From contig DAOVYS010000113.1 of the NCBI GenBank assembly GCA_030635485.1, positions 1 to 8,187 of the forward strand: a stretch of 8,187 nt of DNA, read 5' to 3'. The notes below the pieces were generated by a model. It did not search any database and was not told where the DNA came from. It worked only from the letters and a program-made list of their open reading frames with translations. The stretch is from Pseudomonadota bacterium (GTDB lineage Bacteria; Desulfobacterota; Desulfobulbia; Desulfobulbales; DAOVYS01). Positions 1-6,673 of the stretch are shown in pieces. Within the stretch, counting starts at the first letter, position 1. Each line of letters opens with the position of its first letter. Made by a program: the position numbers and the translations under genes.

Positions 1-1480
1 CATTGAAATGGTTTCTAAAATTACGGACATCCCGGCTGACGAAATCCGTAAGACCGCGAAACTGATCGCATCCTGCGCCCCCATGACGGTCATCCATCCG
101 GGCAGACACTCGGCATGGTATGGGAATGATGTCCAGAGGCTTCGTGCCCAGGCTATCCTGACAGGACTCTTAGGCACCTGGGGACAAAAAGGCGGAATCT
201 TCCTTCCGACCCCCCTGCCCTCGGTTTCCCCTGACCAGCAAGAGACTGAAAATGATCTTCTCCAACTGCCGGGTATCCGCGCCTCTTCCCTTATAAAAAA
301 CACGCTTAATAAAAAAATCAGGCTCCTGGGCTGCTGGGGACAGAATCCATTTCACGCATATCCCAATCCCTATCGCACCGCCGCGGCATTCAAAAAAGCG
401 GAATTCGTATTCACATGCGATGTGCTGCCCACGGAACCCGCTCTTTTTGCGGATATCATCCTGCCTGAGGCCACGTTCCTCGAAAGGTCGGACATCATCG
501 AGACCTGGACTGATTCAGACCCGGTCGCAACAGCTATACGTTATCCGGTCGTCACCACCAGCTATGAGGCAAAAGATCCGTACTGGATCGTCAAACAGTT
601 AAGCTCAAGGCTGGGTAAAGGCAAGGGATTTCAATTCAACAACGTGCTTGAACGGCTTGAGACCGAACTTGCGGGTATGGAACTCTCTGTAAATAAACTC
701 TTTAAAATGGGCGGAGTGGCAACCTTCCCGGCAGAGCCATTCAAAACACCAACAGACGAACAACCTGTCGACACATGGCAACCCCTGACTGCTGTCCTCG
801 ACGCCATTATGCCGCAGGAGACCCCAAGGCTAATGGAGACACCCAGCTCATCACTCTTTGGAAAGGCACAGGAAGAAAACGGGATCTCGCCAATCATGGA
901 TTTCACGGAGCCATCAAAAAACATCTTTCCGACTCCCAGCGGCAAAATCGAATTTTTTTCCAGAACCCTTGAGGCAAACGGAATTGCTCCGCTCCCTAAA
1001 TTCACCCCCGTGCATCTCCCGCCTCCAGGGTACGCAAGGCTGATTTACGGCCGCTCTCCGGTGCATACTTTAACAAGTACAATGAATAACAGGTGGCTTA
1101 ATCACGAAATCGATGAAAACGAGATGTGGCTCAACGACAGGGTGGCCGGACGAATGAGGATCATGGATGGAGATGAGTTGTTTCTGGAAAACCAGGACGG
1201 CTTCAGGTCCATTCAACCCGTAAAAATAAAGGTGACGCCGGGCATACGCGTGGACTGTGTCTACATGGCCCACGGTTTTGGTTCCAGATCGCCCCACTTA
1301 AACACGGGTTTTCTAAAAGGCGTCTCCGATGCCTTTATCATGACGCGTAGCGGACTTGACCCGGTTTCAGGCTGCCGCGGAATGCGTATAAATTTCGTAA
1401 GATTCGTCAAAAAAGGCAAAACCCTCGACATCCCCATGCTGGACCACCCTCCCGCCGCACTGTATAACCGATCCGGATGA
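1..1480 (+). CDS. Molybdopterin oxidoreductase, C-terminal part (thiosulfate/polysulfide reductase-like), 5' truncated
   Basis: This is the C-terminal part (about 490 residues) of a DMSO-reductase-family enzyme using a bis-molybdopterin guanine dinucleotide cofactor. The reading frame is open to the left edge, and the ATG at position 8 falls inside a conserved stretch (ITDIPADEI), so it is not the true start. Counting from that ATG, visible family features are HPGRHSAWYG (about 30-39), GTWGQKGG (about 56-63), WGQNPFHAYPNP (about 110-121), and ADIILPEATFLERSDIIETW, the usual metal-cofactor-domain signature. A C-terminal dinucleotide-binding domain starts near 345 (LIYGRSPVHT) and includes an AHGFGSRSP segment. 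The pattern best resembles PhsA/PsrA-type catalytic subunits of thiosulfate or polysulfide reductase, usually about 750 residues and exported by Tat; arsenate or tetrathionate reductase relatives are less likely but not excluded. The [4Fe-4S] cysteines and Mo ligand would lie upstream, so substrate cannot be decided here. Confidence 0.85.
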   Translation, partial: IEMVSKITDIPADEIRKTAKLIASCAPMTVIHPGRHSAWYGNDVQRLRAQAILTGLLGTWGQKGGIFLPTPLPSVSPDQQETENDLLQLPGIRASSLIKNTLNKKIRLLGCWGQNPFHAYPNPYRTAAAFKKAEFVFTCDVLPTEPALFADIILPEATFLERSDIIETWTDSDPVATAIRYPVVTTSYEAKDPYWIVKQLSSRLGKGKGFQFNNVLERLETELAGMELSVNKLFKMGGVATFPAEPFKTPTDEQPVDTWQPLTAVLDAIMPQETPRLMETPSSSLFGKAQEENGISPIMDFTEPSKNIFPTPSGKIEFFSRTLEANGIAPLPKFTPVHLPPPGYARLIYGRSPVHTLTSTMNNRWLNHEIDENEMWLNDRVAGRMRIMDGDELFLENQDGFRSIQPVKIKVTPGIRVDCVYMAHGFGSRSPHLNTGFLKGVSDAFIMTRSGLDPVSGCRGMRINFVRFVKKGKTLDIPMLDHPPAALYNRSG

Positions 1481-1513
1481 TCGTAACACACCCTTCACCA
1501 TTCCGACCAAGAC

Positions 1514-1795
1514 ATGGACGAACTCGAACCCGTTGAACTGAAAATAGACGGAATCCTGGACCTGCACACATTCCAACCCAGGGAGGTAAAGGATCTGATT
1601 CCGGATTACCTTGATATCTGCCTGAAAAAAGGAATACTGGAGGTCAGGATCATACATGGGAAAGGCACAGGGACCATGCGGCGCATGGTACATGCAATTT
1701 TAGAAAAAATCCCGGAAGTAGCAGCATTCGGAACTGCTCCTGGAAACGCGGGCGGCTGGGGCGCAACGCTGGTCACGCTTATGAAGCGCCCTTGA
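1514..1795 (+). CDS. Small stand-alone Smr-domain protein
   Basis: A 93-residue protein consisting almost entirely of an Smr (small MutS-related) domain. Diagnostic motifs are visible: LDLHTFQPREV near residues 16-26 (the DLH motif) and IIHGKGTG near 46-53 (the HGxG motif), followed by a GGWGATLVTL strand typical of the domain end. Smr domains are known as nucleic-acid-binding or endonuclease modules, found at the C-terminus of MutS2 or alone; the role of the stand-alone form is poorly defined, so only the domain call is firm. ATG 1514 is the only ordinary start: an in-frame stop lies at 1484-1486 with no ATG, GTG or TTG between. No clear Shine-Dalgarno sequence precedes it, which, with the 33-nt gap from the oxidoreductase stop, suggests cotranscription with that gene. 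Nothing else links the two functionally. Confidence 0.85.
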   Translation: MDELEPVELKIDGILDLHTFQPREVKDLIPDYLDICLKKGILEVRIIHGKGTGTMRRMVHAILEKIPEVAAFGTAPGNAGGWGATLVTLMKRP

Positions 1796-1872
1796 CGGCT
1801 TCGCAAAAAAACAACTTCAAAATATCCTTCTATTTAACACTTCCAATATGATATGCTTGGATCAGAAAACGG

Positions 1873-1912
1873 GGAGATGGATGGATTCACTCTCCTCCTT
1901 CATCTTATCTCC
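1873..1912. other. Imperfect inverted repeat in the leader upstream of gnd
   Basis: GGAGAT (1873-1878) and ATCTCC (1907-1912) are perfect complements. Inside them ATG (1881-1883) pairs with CAT (1901-1903) across a small internal loop, leaving a pyrimidine-rich loop (CTCTCCTCC). It sits in the 235-nt gap between the Smr gene and gnd, so it could be part of a 5' leader. There is a TATGAT hexamer at 1847-1852 that could be a -10 box, but I see no matching -35 at 16-18 nt. Significance of the hairpin is uncertain. Confidence 0.3.
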
Positions 1913-2030
1913 AGGCATGACAACGTCTCTTGTTATCCCCGGCCTGTTTCCGATCACGGTCAAAAAGCTGCCGGCCATGAAGGAAATCGGCGCCGTTATT
2001 ATTACTTCAGCCTAAAAAAAGAGGTAGATT

Positions 2031-2936
2031 ATGCAATTGGGCATGGTTGGACTCGGCAGGATGGGAATGAACATGGCCAGACGTCTTATCAAAGGCGGTC
2101 ATCAGGTAGTGGCCTATAACCGTACGCCAACCAAGACTGATGAAATCGTCAGGCAGGGGGCAAAGGGCGCTTATTCCATATCCGAACTGGCGAAAAAATT
2201 AGAGGAGCGCAGAGTGGTATGGCTGATGCTGCCTGCGGGAAAGGTAGTGGATGAGCATCTGGAACAGCTGAAAACACTTCTTTCCCCTGACGACATAGTG
2301 ATTGATGGCGGAAACACCTATTATAAGGACGACATCCGGCGAACCACGATGCTTGCCGAAAATAAAATTCATTATATGGATATTGGAGTAAGCGGGGGCA
2401 TCTGGGGGCTTAAAAACGGGTATTGCACTATGGTCGGCGGTGAACGGCAAATCTATGAATACTTAGAACCTATCTTTAAAACTCTTGCCCCGACTGATGG
2501 TTACCTCTATTGCGGACCTACCGGTTCCGGACATTTTGTCAAAATGGTCCATAATGGAATTGAATACGGGATGATGGAGGCGTACGGAGAAGGCTTTGCG
2601 ATCCTTGAGGGATCAGTCTATGGAAAAGAGCTGGACTATTCCGAGCTTGCCCGCCTCTGGAACCAGGGCAGCGTTATCCGTTCCTGGCTCCTTGAATTGC
2701 TGGAATCAGCCTTTGCCAAAGACAGCAGACTGAGAGACATCAGCGGTTATGTGGAAGACTCTGGCGAGGGGCGTTGGACGGTCCAGCAGGCCGTGGAAAG
2801 CGATGTTTCAGCGCCGGTTATAGCCTTATCGCTTTTCCGCCGGTTTGAGTCCCGCCAAAAGGATGCCTTTGGAGACAGAGTGCTTGCCGCTCTGCGCCGG
2901 GAATTCGGCGGTCACACAGTAAGAAGTGGGGAATAA
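2031..2936 (+). CDS. gnd: 6-phosphogluconate dehydrogenase, decarboxylating, short (about 300-residue) type
   Basis: Converts 6-phosphogluconate to ribulose-5-phosphate and CO2 while reducing NAD(P)+, the last step of the oxidative pentose phosphate branch. The 301 residues match the short bacterial form (YqeC/GndA type), not the roughly 470-residue E. coli form. The N-terminal Rossmann fold has GLGRMG at 7-12 and NRTP at 30-33 after the second strand. IDGGNT is at 91-96, the substrate-binding SGG at 121-123, and the catalytic segment KMVHNGIEYG begins with Lys171. The all-helical C-terminal half carries EGRWT. An AGAGGT ribosome binding site at 2020-2025 lies 5 nt before ATG 2031, supporting the start. 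It is first in a gnd-zwf-pgl cluster, with only 9 nt to zwf. The Asn-Arg-Thr after strand 2 is the kind of sequence that contacts the NADP 2'-phosphate in characterised 6PGDHs, so NADP use is inferred. Confidence 0.95.
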   Translation: MQLGMVGLGRMGMNMARRLIKGGHQVVAYNRTPTKTDEIVRQGAKGAYSISELAKKLEERRVVWLMLPAGKVVDEHLEQLKTLLSPDDIVIDGGNTYYKDDIRRTTMLAENKIHYMDIGVSGGIWGLKNGYCTMVGGERQIYEYLEPIFKTLAPTDGYLYCGPTGSGHFVKMVHNGIEYGMMEAYGEGFAILEGSVYGKELDYSELARLWNQGSVIRSWLLELLESAFAKDSRLRDISGYVEDSGEGRWTVQQAVESDVSAPVIALSLFRRFESRQKDAFGDRVLAALRREFGGHTVRSGE

Positions 2937-2945
2937 AGAAAGGAC

Positions 2946-4526
2946 GTGAAACAGGAAAGATCCGGAGTAAAAGGGGCCTGGGCCGACACAATCGCAGGCA
3001 GGCCAAAAACATTACCGGCTGAATCTGTCTGCGCGCTGACGCCAACCGAGCCGGAGCCGTGCACCATTGTTATTTTCGGCGCTTCAGGAGATCTTACGGC
3101 CGGAAAACTGATCCCGGCCCTCTATAATCTATATCTGAACGGGATTCTGCCTGCCCCGTTTTCCATTGTGGGATGCGCCAGAACCGCATTGAGTAACCTG
3201 GAATTCATTAACAGACTCAAAAACGACAGTCTGACCGCTCATCCAGCTAATCCGGACCAATGGGAGCAATTTGCCGTAAATCTTCATTACCACCAGATAG
3301 ACTATGATTCCCCATCTTCATATGCCACTCTGGCCGATTATCTTAAAAAACTGGACAAGGGAAAAGGCGCTAGGGGTAACCGTCTTTTCCATCTGGCCGT
3401 ACCGCCCGACCTCTATCCTAAAATTTCAGAAATGCTGGGCCGGGCTGGTCTTGCAGCGGAAAAAGGCGGCGGGAACGGGTGGTCCAGAATCGTTGTGGAA
3501 AAACCATTCGGCCGCGACCTGAAAAGCGCAAAGGTTCTGGACGGAACATTACACCTCAATTTCCTTGAACACCAGATATTCAGGATAGATCACTACCTAG
3601 CCAAGGAAACAGTGCAGAATATAATAATGCTACGTTTTGCCAACACAATTTTCGAACCCGTGTGGAACAGAAATTATATTGACTACGTATCTATCATGGC
3701 AGCAGAAAAACTGGGTGTAAAACACCGGGCCGGATACTATGAACAGGCCGGCGTTATCAGAGATATGTTCCAGAATCACCTTATGCAGCTGATGGCGCTG
3801 ACCGCCATGGAGCCTCCCTCTCTTTTCAATCCCGACTATATCCAGGATGAAAAAGTCAAAGTTTTTCGCGCTGTCAAGCCTTTCACAAAAAAGGATCACG
3901 AAAACGACCTGATTCTGGGACAATACGGTCCAGGAATCATTGATAAAAAACAGGTCTGCGGTTATCTTGATGAACCCGGGGTTGAACAGGATTCCCTGAC
4001 CCCCACATTTGCCGTAATGCGTCTGTTTGTGGACAACTGGCGCCTGCGGGGCGTGCCGTTTTATCTTATGTCCGGCAAAAGGCTCCCCAGAAAAGAGACA
4101 AAGATAATCATTCATTTTAAGGAAGTGCCCCATTCCATGTTCAAGGAAGTGCTGGGCGGGGAAATAGCCGCCAACAGGCTGACACTGGGCGTCTATCCGG
4201 AAGAAAAAATCACCTTGACCTTTCAGACAAAGGCGCCGGGACCACATCTCTGCCTGCGGCCTATGACTATGAGATTCGGATATTACCAGGATTACCAGGC
4301 CCCTGCCCTTAATGCTTATGAAAAGGTGCTGCTCGACTGCATGCTTGGTGACCACCTCCTCTTCTGGCGCCAGGACGGCGTGGAACTCACATGGCGTCTT
4401 CTGACACCTTTTCTCGAAGTATGCGAGACATGCCCTGAACGGCGCCAAAGGCTTCATCCCTACCCGGCCGGAAGCTGGGGACCGCAACAAGCTATGAAAT
4501 GGATGGGGGCAATGATGGACTCATAA
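2946..4526 (+). CDS. zwf: Glucose-6-phosphate 1-dehydrogenase
   Basis: Oxidises glucose-6-phosphate to 6-phosphogluconolactone with NAD(P)+, the entry step of the oxidative pentose phosphate pathway. At 526 residues it is slightly longer than the usual 480-510, because about 40 residues precede the first strand. The N-terminal dinucleotide fold has GASGDLTAGKL from Gly45. VVEKPFGRDL (catalytic-site Lys186), the active-site signature RIDHYLAKE (213-221; His216) and NHLMQLMALTAMEPP (His278, the likely catalytic base) follow, and the C-terminus has the usual PYPAGSWGPQQA. The PROSITE-type signature normally reads DHYLGK; here Gly is Ala. The start is GTG 2946; no ATG or other plausible start lies before the conserved fold. 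The nearest purine tract (AAAGGA, ending 2944) is only one base from the GTG, so initiation may rely on coupling to gnd, whose stop ends at 2936. pgl follows after 4 nt. Confidence 0.96.
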   Translation: MKQERSGVKGAWADTIAGRPKTLPAESVCALTPTEPEPCTIVIFGASGDLTAGKLIPALYNLYLNGILPAPFSIVGCARTALSNLEFINRLKNDSLTAHPANPDQWEQFAVNLHYHQIDYDSPSSYATLADYLKKLDKGKGARGNRLFHLAVPPDLYPKISEMLGRAGLAAEKGGGNGWSRIVVEKPFGRDLKSAKVLDGTLHLNFLEHQIFRIDHYLAKETVQNIIMLRFANTIFEPVWNRNYIDYVSIMAAEKLGVKHRAGYYEQAGVIRDMFQNHLMQLMALTAMEPPSLFNPDYIQDEKVKVFRAVKPFTKKDHENDLILGQYGPGIIDKKQVCGYLDEPGVEQDSLTPTFAVMRLFVDNWRLRGVPFYLMSGKRLPRKETKIIIHFKEVPHSMFKEVLGGEIAANRLTLGVYPEEKITLTFQTKAPGPHLCLRPMTMRFGYYQDYQAPALNAYEKVLLDCMLGDHLLFWRQDGVELTWRLLTPFLEVCETCPERRQRLHPYPAGSWGPQQAMKWMGAMMDS

Positions 4527-4530
4527 AAAC

Positions 4531-5289
4531 ATGAAACCTGAATTTCAAGAGTATAAGGGCATGGGTGAATGTTGCCGCAACTTGGCGGAATTCATCGTTA
4601 AATACGCCAGGACCACTGTTTTGGAACGGGACCTTTTCTCCTTTGTGCTTACAGGCGGCAAAACGGTCCGGCCCCTTTATGAAAGTCTTGCAGGACCGCC
4701 ATTTGCCGACGATCTGCCCTGGCAGCAGACTCATTTCTTCTGGGGGGATGAACGATACTTACCCACGGACCATCCGGACAGCAACAAAGGCATGGCCAGA
4801 AAACTTATGCTCGATAAGGTAAAGGTCCCTGCCTCGAACATACATCCTATACCGACTGATCCGCCCTCTCCGAAAGCAGAAGCCCAGGCTTACGACAAGA
4901 AACTCCATGGACTGTTCAGCCCTCACGGCGTTTTTGCCGCCTCTTCCCCGGATTGCATAAAAAACGGCCCCTGTTTTGACCTGGTATTGCTGGGCATGGG
5001 CACGGACGGTCACATTGCATCGCTTTTCCCAGGCACTGCAACGCTTGAAGAAAAAAAACAATGGGTTACATCGGTTTCGTACCCGTACGCATCACCGCCT
5101 GTTGACCGGATCACCCTGACACTGCCGATAATCAACAGGGCACGCACAATACTGTTTCTAATATCCGGCGCGGAAAAACTCGCCATTGTCCGGACTATTT
5201 CAGCTGACCCTGTAAATGCGGTCCGGAATTTTCCGGCAGCCCGGATCAGCCCTTTAGGCCGTCTAATCTGGTTTATGAGCAAGACATGA
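4531..5289 (+). CDS. pgl: 6-phosphogluconolactonase
   Basis: Hydrolyses 6-phosphogluconolactone to 6-phosphogluconate, linking the Zwf and Gnd reactions; cytosolic. The 252 residues belong to the DevB/Pgl type of the glucosamine-6-phosphate isomerase fold. Motifs in order: LTGGKT at 40-45 (phosphate-binding loop), FFWGDERYLPTDHPDSN with FWGDER at 70-75, LGMGTDGHIASLFPGT with Asp159 and the catalytic His161, and ITLTLPIINRA. The end (LIWFMSKT) is slightly short relative to relatives that continue past the conserved Trp, but overall length is normal. The ATG lies 4 nt after the zwf stop without a convincing ribosome binding site, so translational coupling to zwf is likely. An 8-bp inverted repeat overlaps its stop codon. 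Call is secure from motifs and from operon context. Confidence 0.95.
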   Translation: MKPEFQEYKGMGECCRNLAEFIVKYARTTVLERDLFSFVLTGGKTVRPLYESLAGPPFADDLPWQQTHFFWGDERYLPTDHPDSNKGMARKLMLDKVKVPASNIHPIPTDPPSPKAEAQAYDKKLHGLFSPHGVFAASSPDCIKNGPCFDLVLLGMGTDGHIASLFPGTATLEEKKQWVTSVSYPYASPPVDRITLTLPIINRARTILFLISGAEKLAIVRTISADPVNAVRNFPAARISPLGRLIWFMSKT

Positions 5290-5307
5290 TCAGGCCTTTA
5301 TCATGTC
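5283..5307. other. Hairpin overlapping the pgl stop codon
   Basis: GACATGAT (5283-5290) and ATCATGTC (5300-5307) are a perfect 8-bp inverted repeat with a 9-nt loop. The pgl stop codon (5287-5289) lies in the left arm. No T-run follows, so it is not a standard intrinsic terminator; it could be an mRNA 3'-end stabilising hairpin, a weak terminator, or a protein-binding dyad in the 118-nt gap before trxB. Confidence 0.45.
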
Positions 5308-5393
5308 GACCAAAGAACGACATGCATGGCATTGCGGATAGGCATTTAGACGCATAACACATAACAAAAAACATCTGATCAAAGTAGTGCATT

Positions 5394-5401
5394 AAGGAGG
5401 T
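5394..5401 (+). promoter_or_regulatory. Strong ribosome binding site of trxB
   Basis: AAGGAGGT, a full match to the anti-Shine-Dalgarno core, 6 nt before ATG 5408. It fixes the trxB start and, unlike the weak sites of zwf and pgl, points to independent and efficient initiation. Upstream, TTGCGG (5332-5337) with a CATAAC/TAACAC stretch near 5353-5360 is a possible but weak promoter. Confidence 0.8.
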
Positions 5402-5407
5402 ATTCAG

Positions 5408-6334
5408 ATGAGCGATGCGGATTATCAATTGATTATTCTGGGAGGAGGTCCGGCCGGACTTACTGCCGGACTCTATGCAGGCCGGGCCAAAATCAAGACG
5501 GCACTGCTTGATAAAGGGGCGCTTGGCGGGCAGGTTCTCAATACGGACTGGATCGAAAACTATCCCGGATTTCCTGAAGGCGTTTCCGGATTTGACCTTA
5601 TAGAAAAATTCACCGGCCAGAAATCTCTTGTCGATATTGATATAAAACTTGCCGCAGCCGTTTCATCAATGGATCTTGCCGGTCCGCTGAAAAAAATCAA
5701 CATGGAAGACGGCACTGTTCTGACATCACAGAGCCTGATCATTGCCACCGGCGCCAGGCCGAACCGATTAAATGTTCCCGGCGAGGCGGAACTTATAGGA
5801 AAAGGCGTTTCGTATTGCGCCACATGTGACGGCCCCTTTTACCGAGATCTTGAGATTGCCGTGGCTGGTGGAGGCAATACCGCTATACAGGAGGCGATTC
5901 ATCTTACCAAATTCGCCACAAAAGTCACTGTCATCCATCGACGCGACCAGCTCAGGGCCACAAAGGTTCTGCAAGAGCGCAGCCTTGCAAACGACCGGAT
6001 CAATTTTGTCCTTGATTCGATCGTCACCCGCATTGAGGGGGACAAGGAAGTAACTGCCGTACATCTAAGAAACAAAAAAGGGGAAGAAACGGTTCTACCT
6101 GTTCAGGGTGTCTTTGTGCTGGTCGGAATTCGGCCTAACAATGAAATGCTGCCCATGGACCAGCTTGAGACAGAGGACGGATTTATCGTGACCGACGACG
6201 AAATGCGGACAAATATCCCGGGTGTTATGGCTGCGGGCGATATCAGAAGCAAGAGCGTAAGACAGATAGTAAATGCGGCGGGAGAGGCTGCGGTGGCGCT
6301 TCAGTCTGTTGAGCACTATCTCGTAAATTTATAA
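5408..6334 (+). CDS. trxB: Thioredoxin reductase (NADPH)
   Basis: Low-molecular-weight flavoprotein that moves electrons from NADPH through FAD and a redox-active disulfide to thioredoxin. The 308 residues are typical of the family. FAD-binding GGGPAG is at 12-17. The central NADPH domain carries the active disulfide CATC (Cys137, Cys140), the loop GGGNTA at 154-159, and HRRDQLRA at 177-184, where the His-Arg-Arg and Arg183 pattern is that of NADPH-preferring enzymes. The C-terminal FAD segment AAGDI (275-279) and the SVRQIVNAAGEAA helix close the fold. No thioredoxin is encoded in the window. The next gene, 22 nt on, is a rubredoxin, so this reductase may serve, or be coexpressed with, an iron-redox carrier as well. 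NADPH from the upstream pentose phosphate genes would be the natural supply (inference). ATG 5408 is fixed by its ribosome binding site. Confidence 0.95.
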   Translation: MSDADYQLIILGGGPAGLTAGLYAGRAKIKTALLDKGALGGQVLNTDWIENYPGFPEGVSGFDLIEKFTGQKSLVDIDIKLAAAVSSMDLAGPLKKINMEDGTVLTSQSLIIATGARPNRLNVPGEAELIGKGVSYCATCDGPFYRDLEIAVAGGGNTAIQEAIHLTKFATKVTVIHRRDQLRATKVLQERSLANDRINFVLDSIVTRIEGDKEVTAVHLRNKKGEETVLPVQGVFVLVGIRPNNEMLPMDQLETEDGFIVTDDEMRTNIPGVMAAGDIRSKSVRQIVNAAGEAAVALQSVEHYLVNL

Positions 6335-6341
6335 ACTTACG

Positions 6342-6349
6342 AAGGAGGT
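6342..6349 (+). promoter_or_regulatory. Strong ribosome binding site of the rubredoxin gene
   Basis: AAGGAGGT, identical to the trxB site, placed 7 nt before ATG 6357. It supports the reality of the 51-codon gene and the choice of start. Confidence 0.85.
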
Positions 6350-6356
6350 AATTATC

Positions 6357-6512
6357 ATGGAGACTTACACGTGTACGGTATGCGATTGGGTATATGATCC
6401 GCAAATCGGAGACCCGGACTGTGGAATTGAGCCGGGCATAAATTTTGAAAACCTCCCTGACGACTGGGTCTGCCCCATTTGCGGAGCAGGAAAAGACGCA
6501 TTTGAGAGCTGA
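6357..6512 (+). CDS. Rubredoxin
   Basis: A 51-residue one-iron Fe(SCys)4 electron carrier. The four ligands are Cys6 and Cys9 (CTVC) and Cys39 and Cys42 (CPIC), with the conserved middle YDP...GDPD, GIEPG and F-x-x-LPDDWVCPICGAGKDAFE in the right places, so the fold is essentially certain. Two details differ from the commonest sequence: the first knuckle reads C-D-W instead of C-G-Y, and residue 22, often Asn in PDNG, is a fifth cysteine (PDCG). In anaerobes rubredoxin feeds superoxide reductase, rubrerythrin or rubredoxin:oxygen oxidoreductase; none of these is in the window. It lies 22 nt after trxB and very probably shares its transcript. After its stop the palindromic repeat cluster begins, which may mark the end of the operon. 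Confidence 0.95.
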   Translation: METYTCTVCDWVYDPQIGDPDCGIEPGINFENLPDDWVCPICGAGKDAFES

Positions 6513-6562
6513 TGGTTTGTAACCGTTCACCAGGGGTACGAACTTACGGGACTCCCCGGTGT

Positions 6563-6632
6563 GTAAGCGTTTACCAGTGCCCCAGGCTTATGTACGCCCG
6601 AAGGAAGTGGTGGGGTGCTGGTAAAGACTTAC
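6563..6632. other. Long stable hairpin within the repeat cluster
   Basis: TTTACCAGTGCCCCA (6570-6584) pairs over all 15 positions with TGGGGTGCTGGTAAA (6611-6625), counting two adjacent G-U wobbles in the + strand RNA. After a 2x2 internal loop, GTAAG (6563-6567) pairs with CTTAC (6628-6632). The 26-nt loop can form a further 3-bp pairing (CTT/AAG). No T-run follows, so it is not a canonical intrinsic terminator, but lying just after the rubredoxin gene it could protect the mRNA 3' end or reduce read-through. Confidence 0.65.
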
Positions 6633-6645
6633 GATGGTTTACCAC

Positions 6646-6673
6646 TTGACAGTCCGGCAATTCCAATTATAGT
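6646..6673 (+). promoter_or_regulatory. Sigma70-type promoter for the sensor gene
   Basis: A perfect -35 box TTGACA (6646-6651) and a -10 box TATAGT (6668-6673, five of six to consensus) are separated by 16 nt. Transcription would begin near 6680, leaving a leader of about 90 nt before ATG 6773. The boxes lie between two oppositely oriented arms, GTTTACC (6637-6643) and GGTAAAC (6700-6706), and a small hairpin (6673-6680 with 6687-6694) overlaps the expected start site. Confidence 0.6.

Noticed and set aside
631..1005. 124-codon - strand frame
   Set aside because: Antisense shadow of the molybdopterin oxidoreductase; no family features.
1783..1812. Terminator after the Smr gene
   Set aside because: Only a 5-bp GAAGC/GCTTC stem overlapping the stop, followed by A residues and not T residues.
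1792..1852. Promoter for gnd using TTGACG (1792-1797) or TATGAT (1847-1852)
   Set aside because: The two boxes are about 49 nt apart and neither has a partner at 16-18 nt, so no promoter is called.
1853..2119. 88-codon + strand frame before and across the gnd start
   Set aside because: Its last third overlaps gnd in another frame, and no ribosome binding site or recognisable domain supports it.
3630..4490. 286-codon open frame on the - strand
   Set aside because: It lies wholly inside zwf, whose + strand product carries all G6PDH motifs; the - strand translation resembles no known family.
6563..6632. Rho-independent terminator after rubredoxin
   Set aside because: The hairpin is strong but no T-run follows on the + strand and no convincing one on the - strand, so it is listed as a hairpin only.
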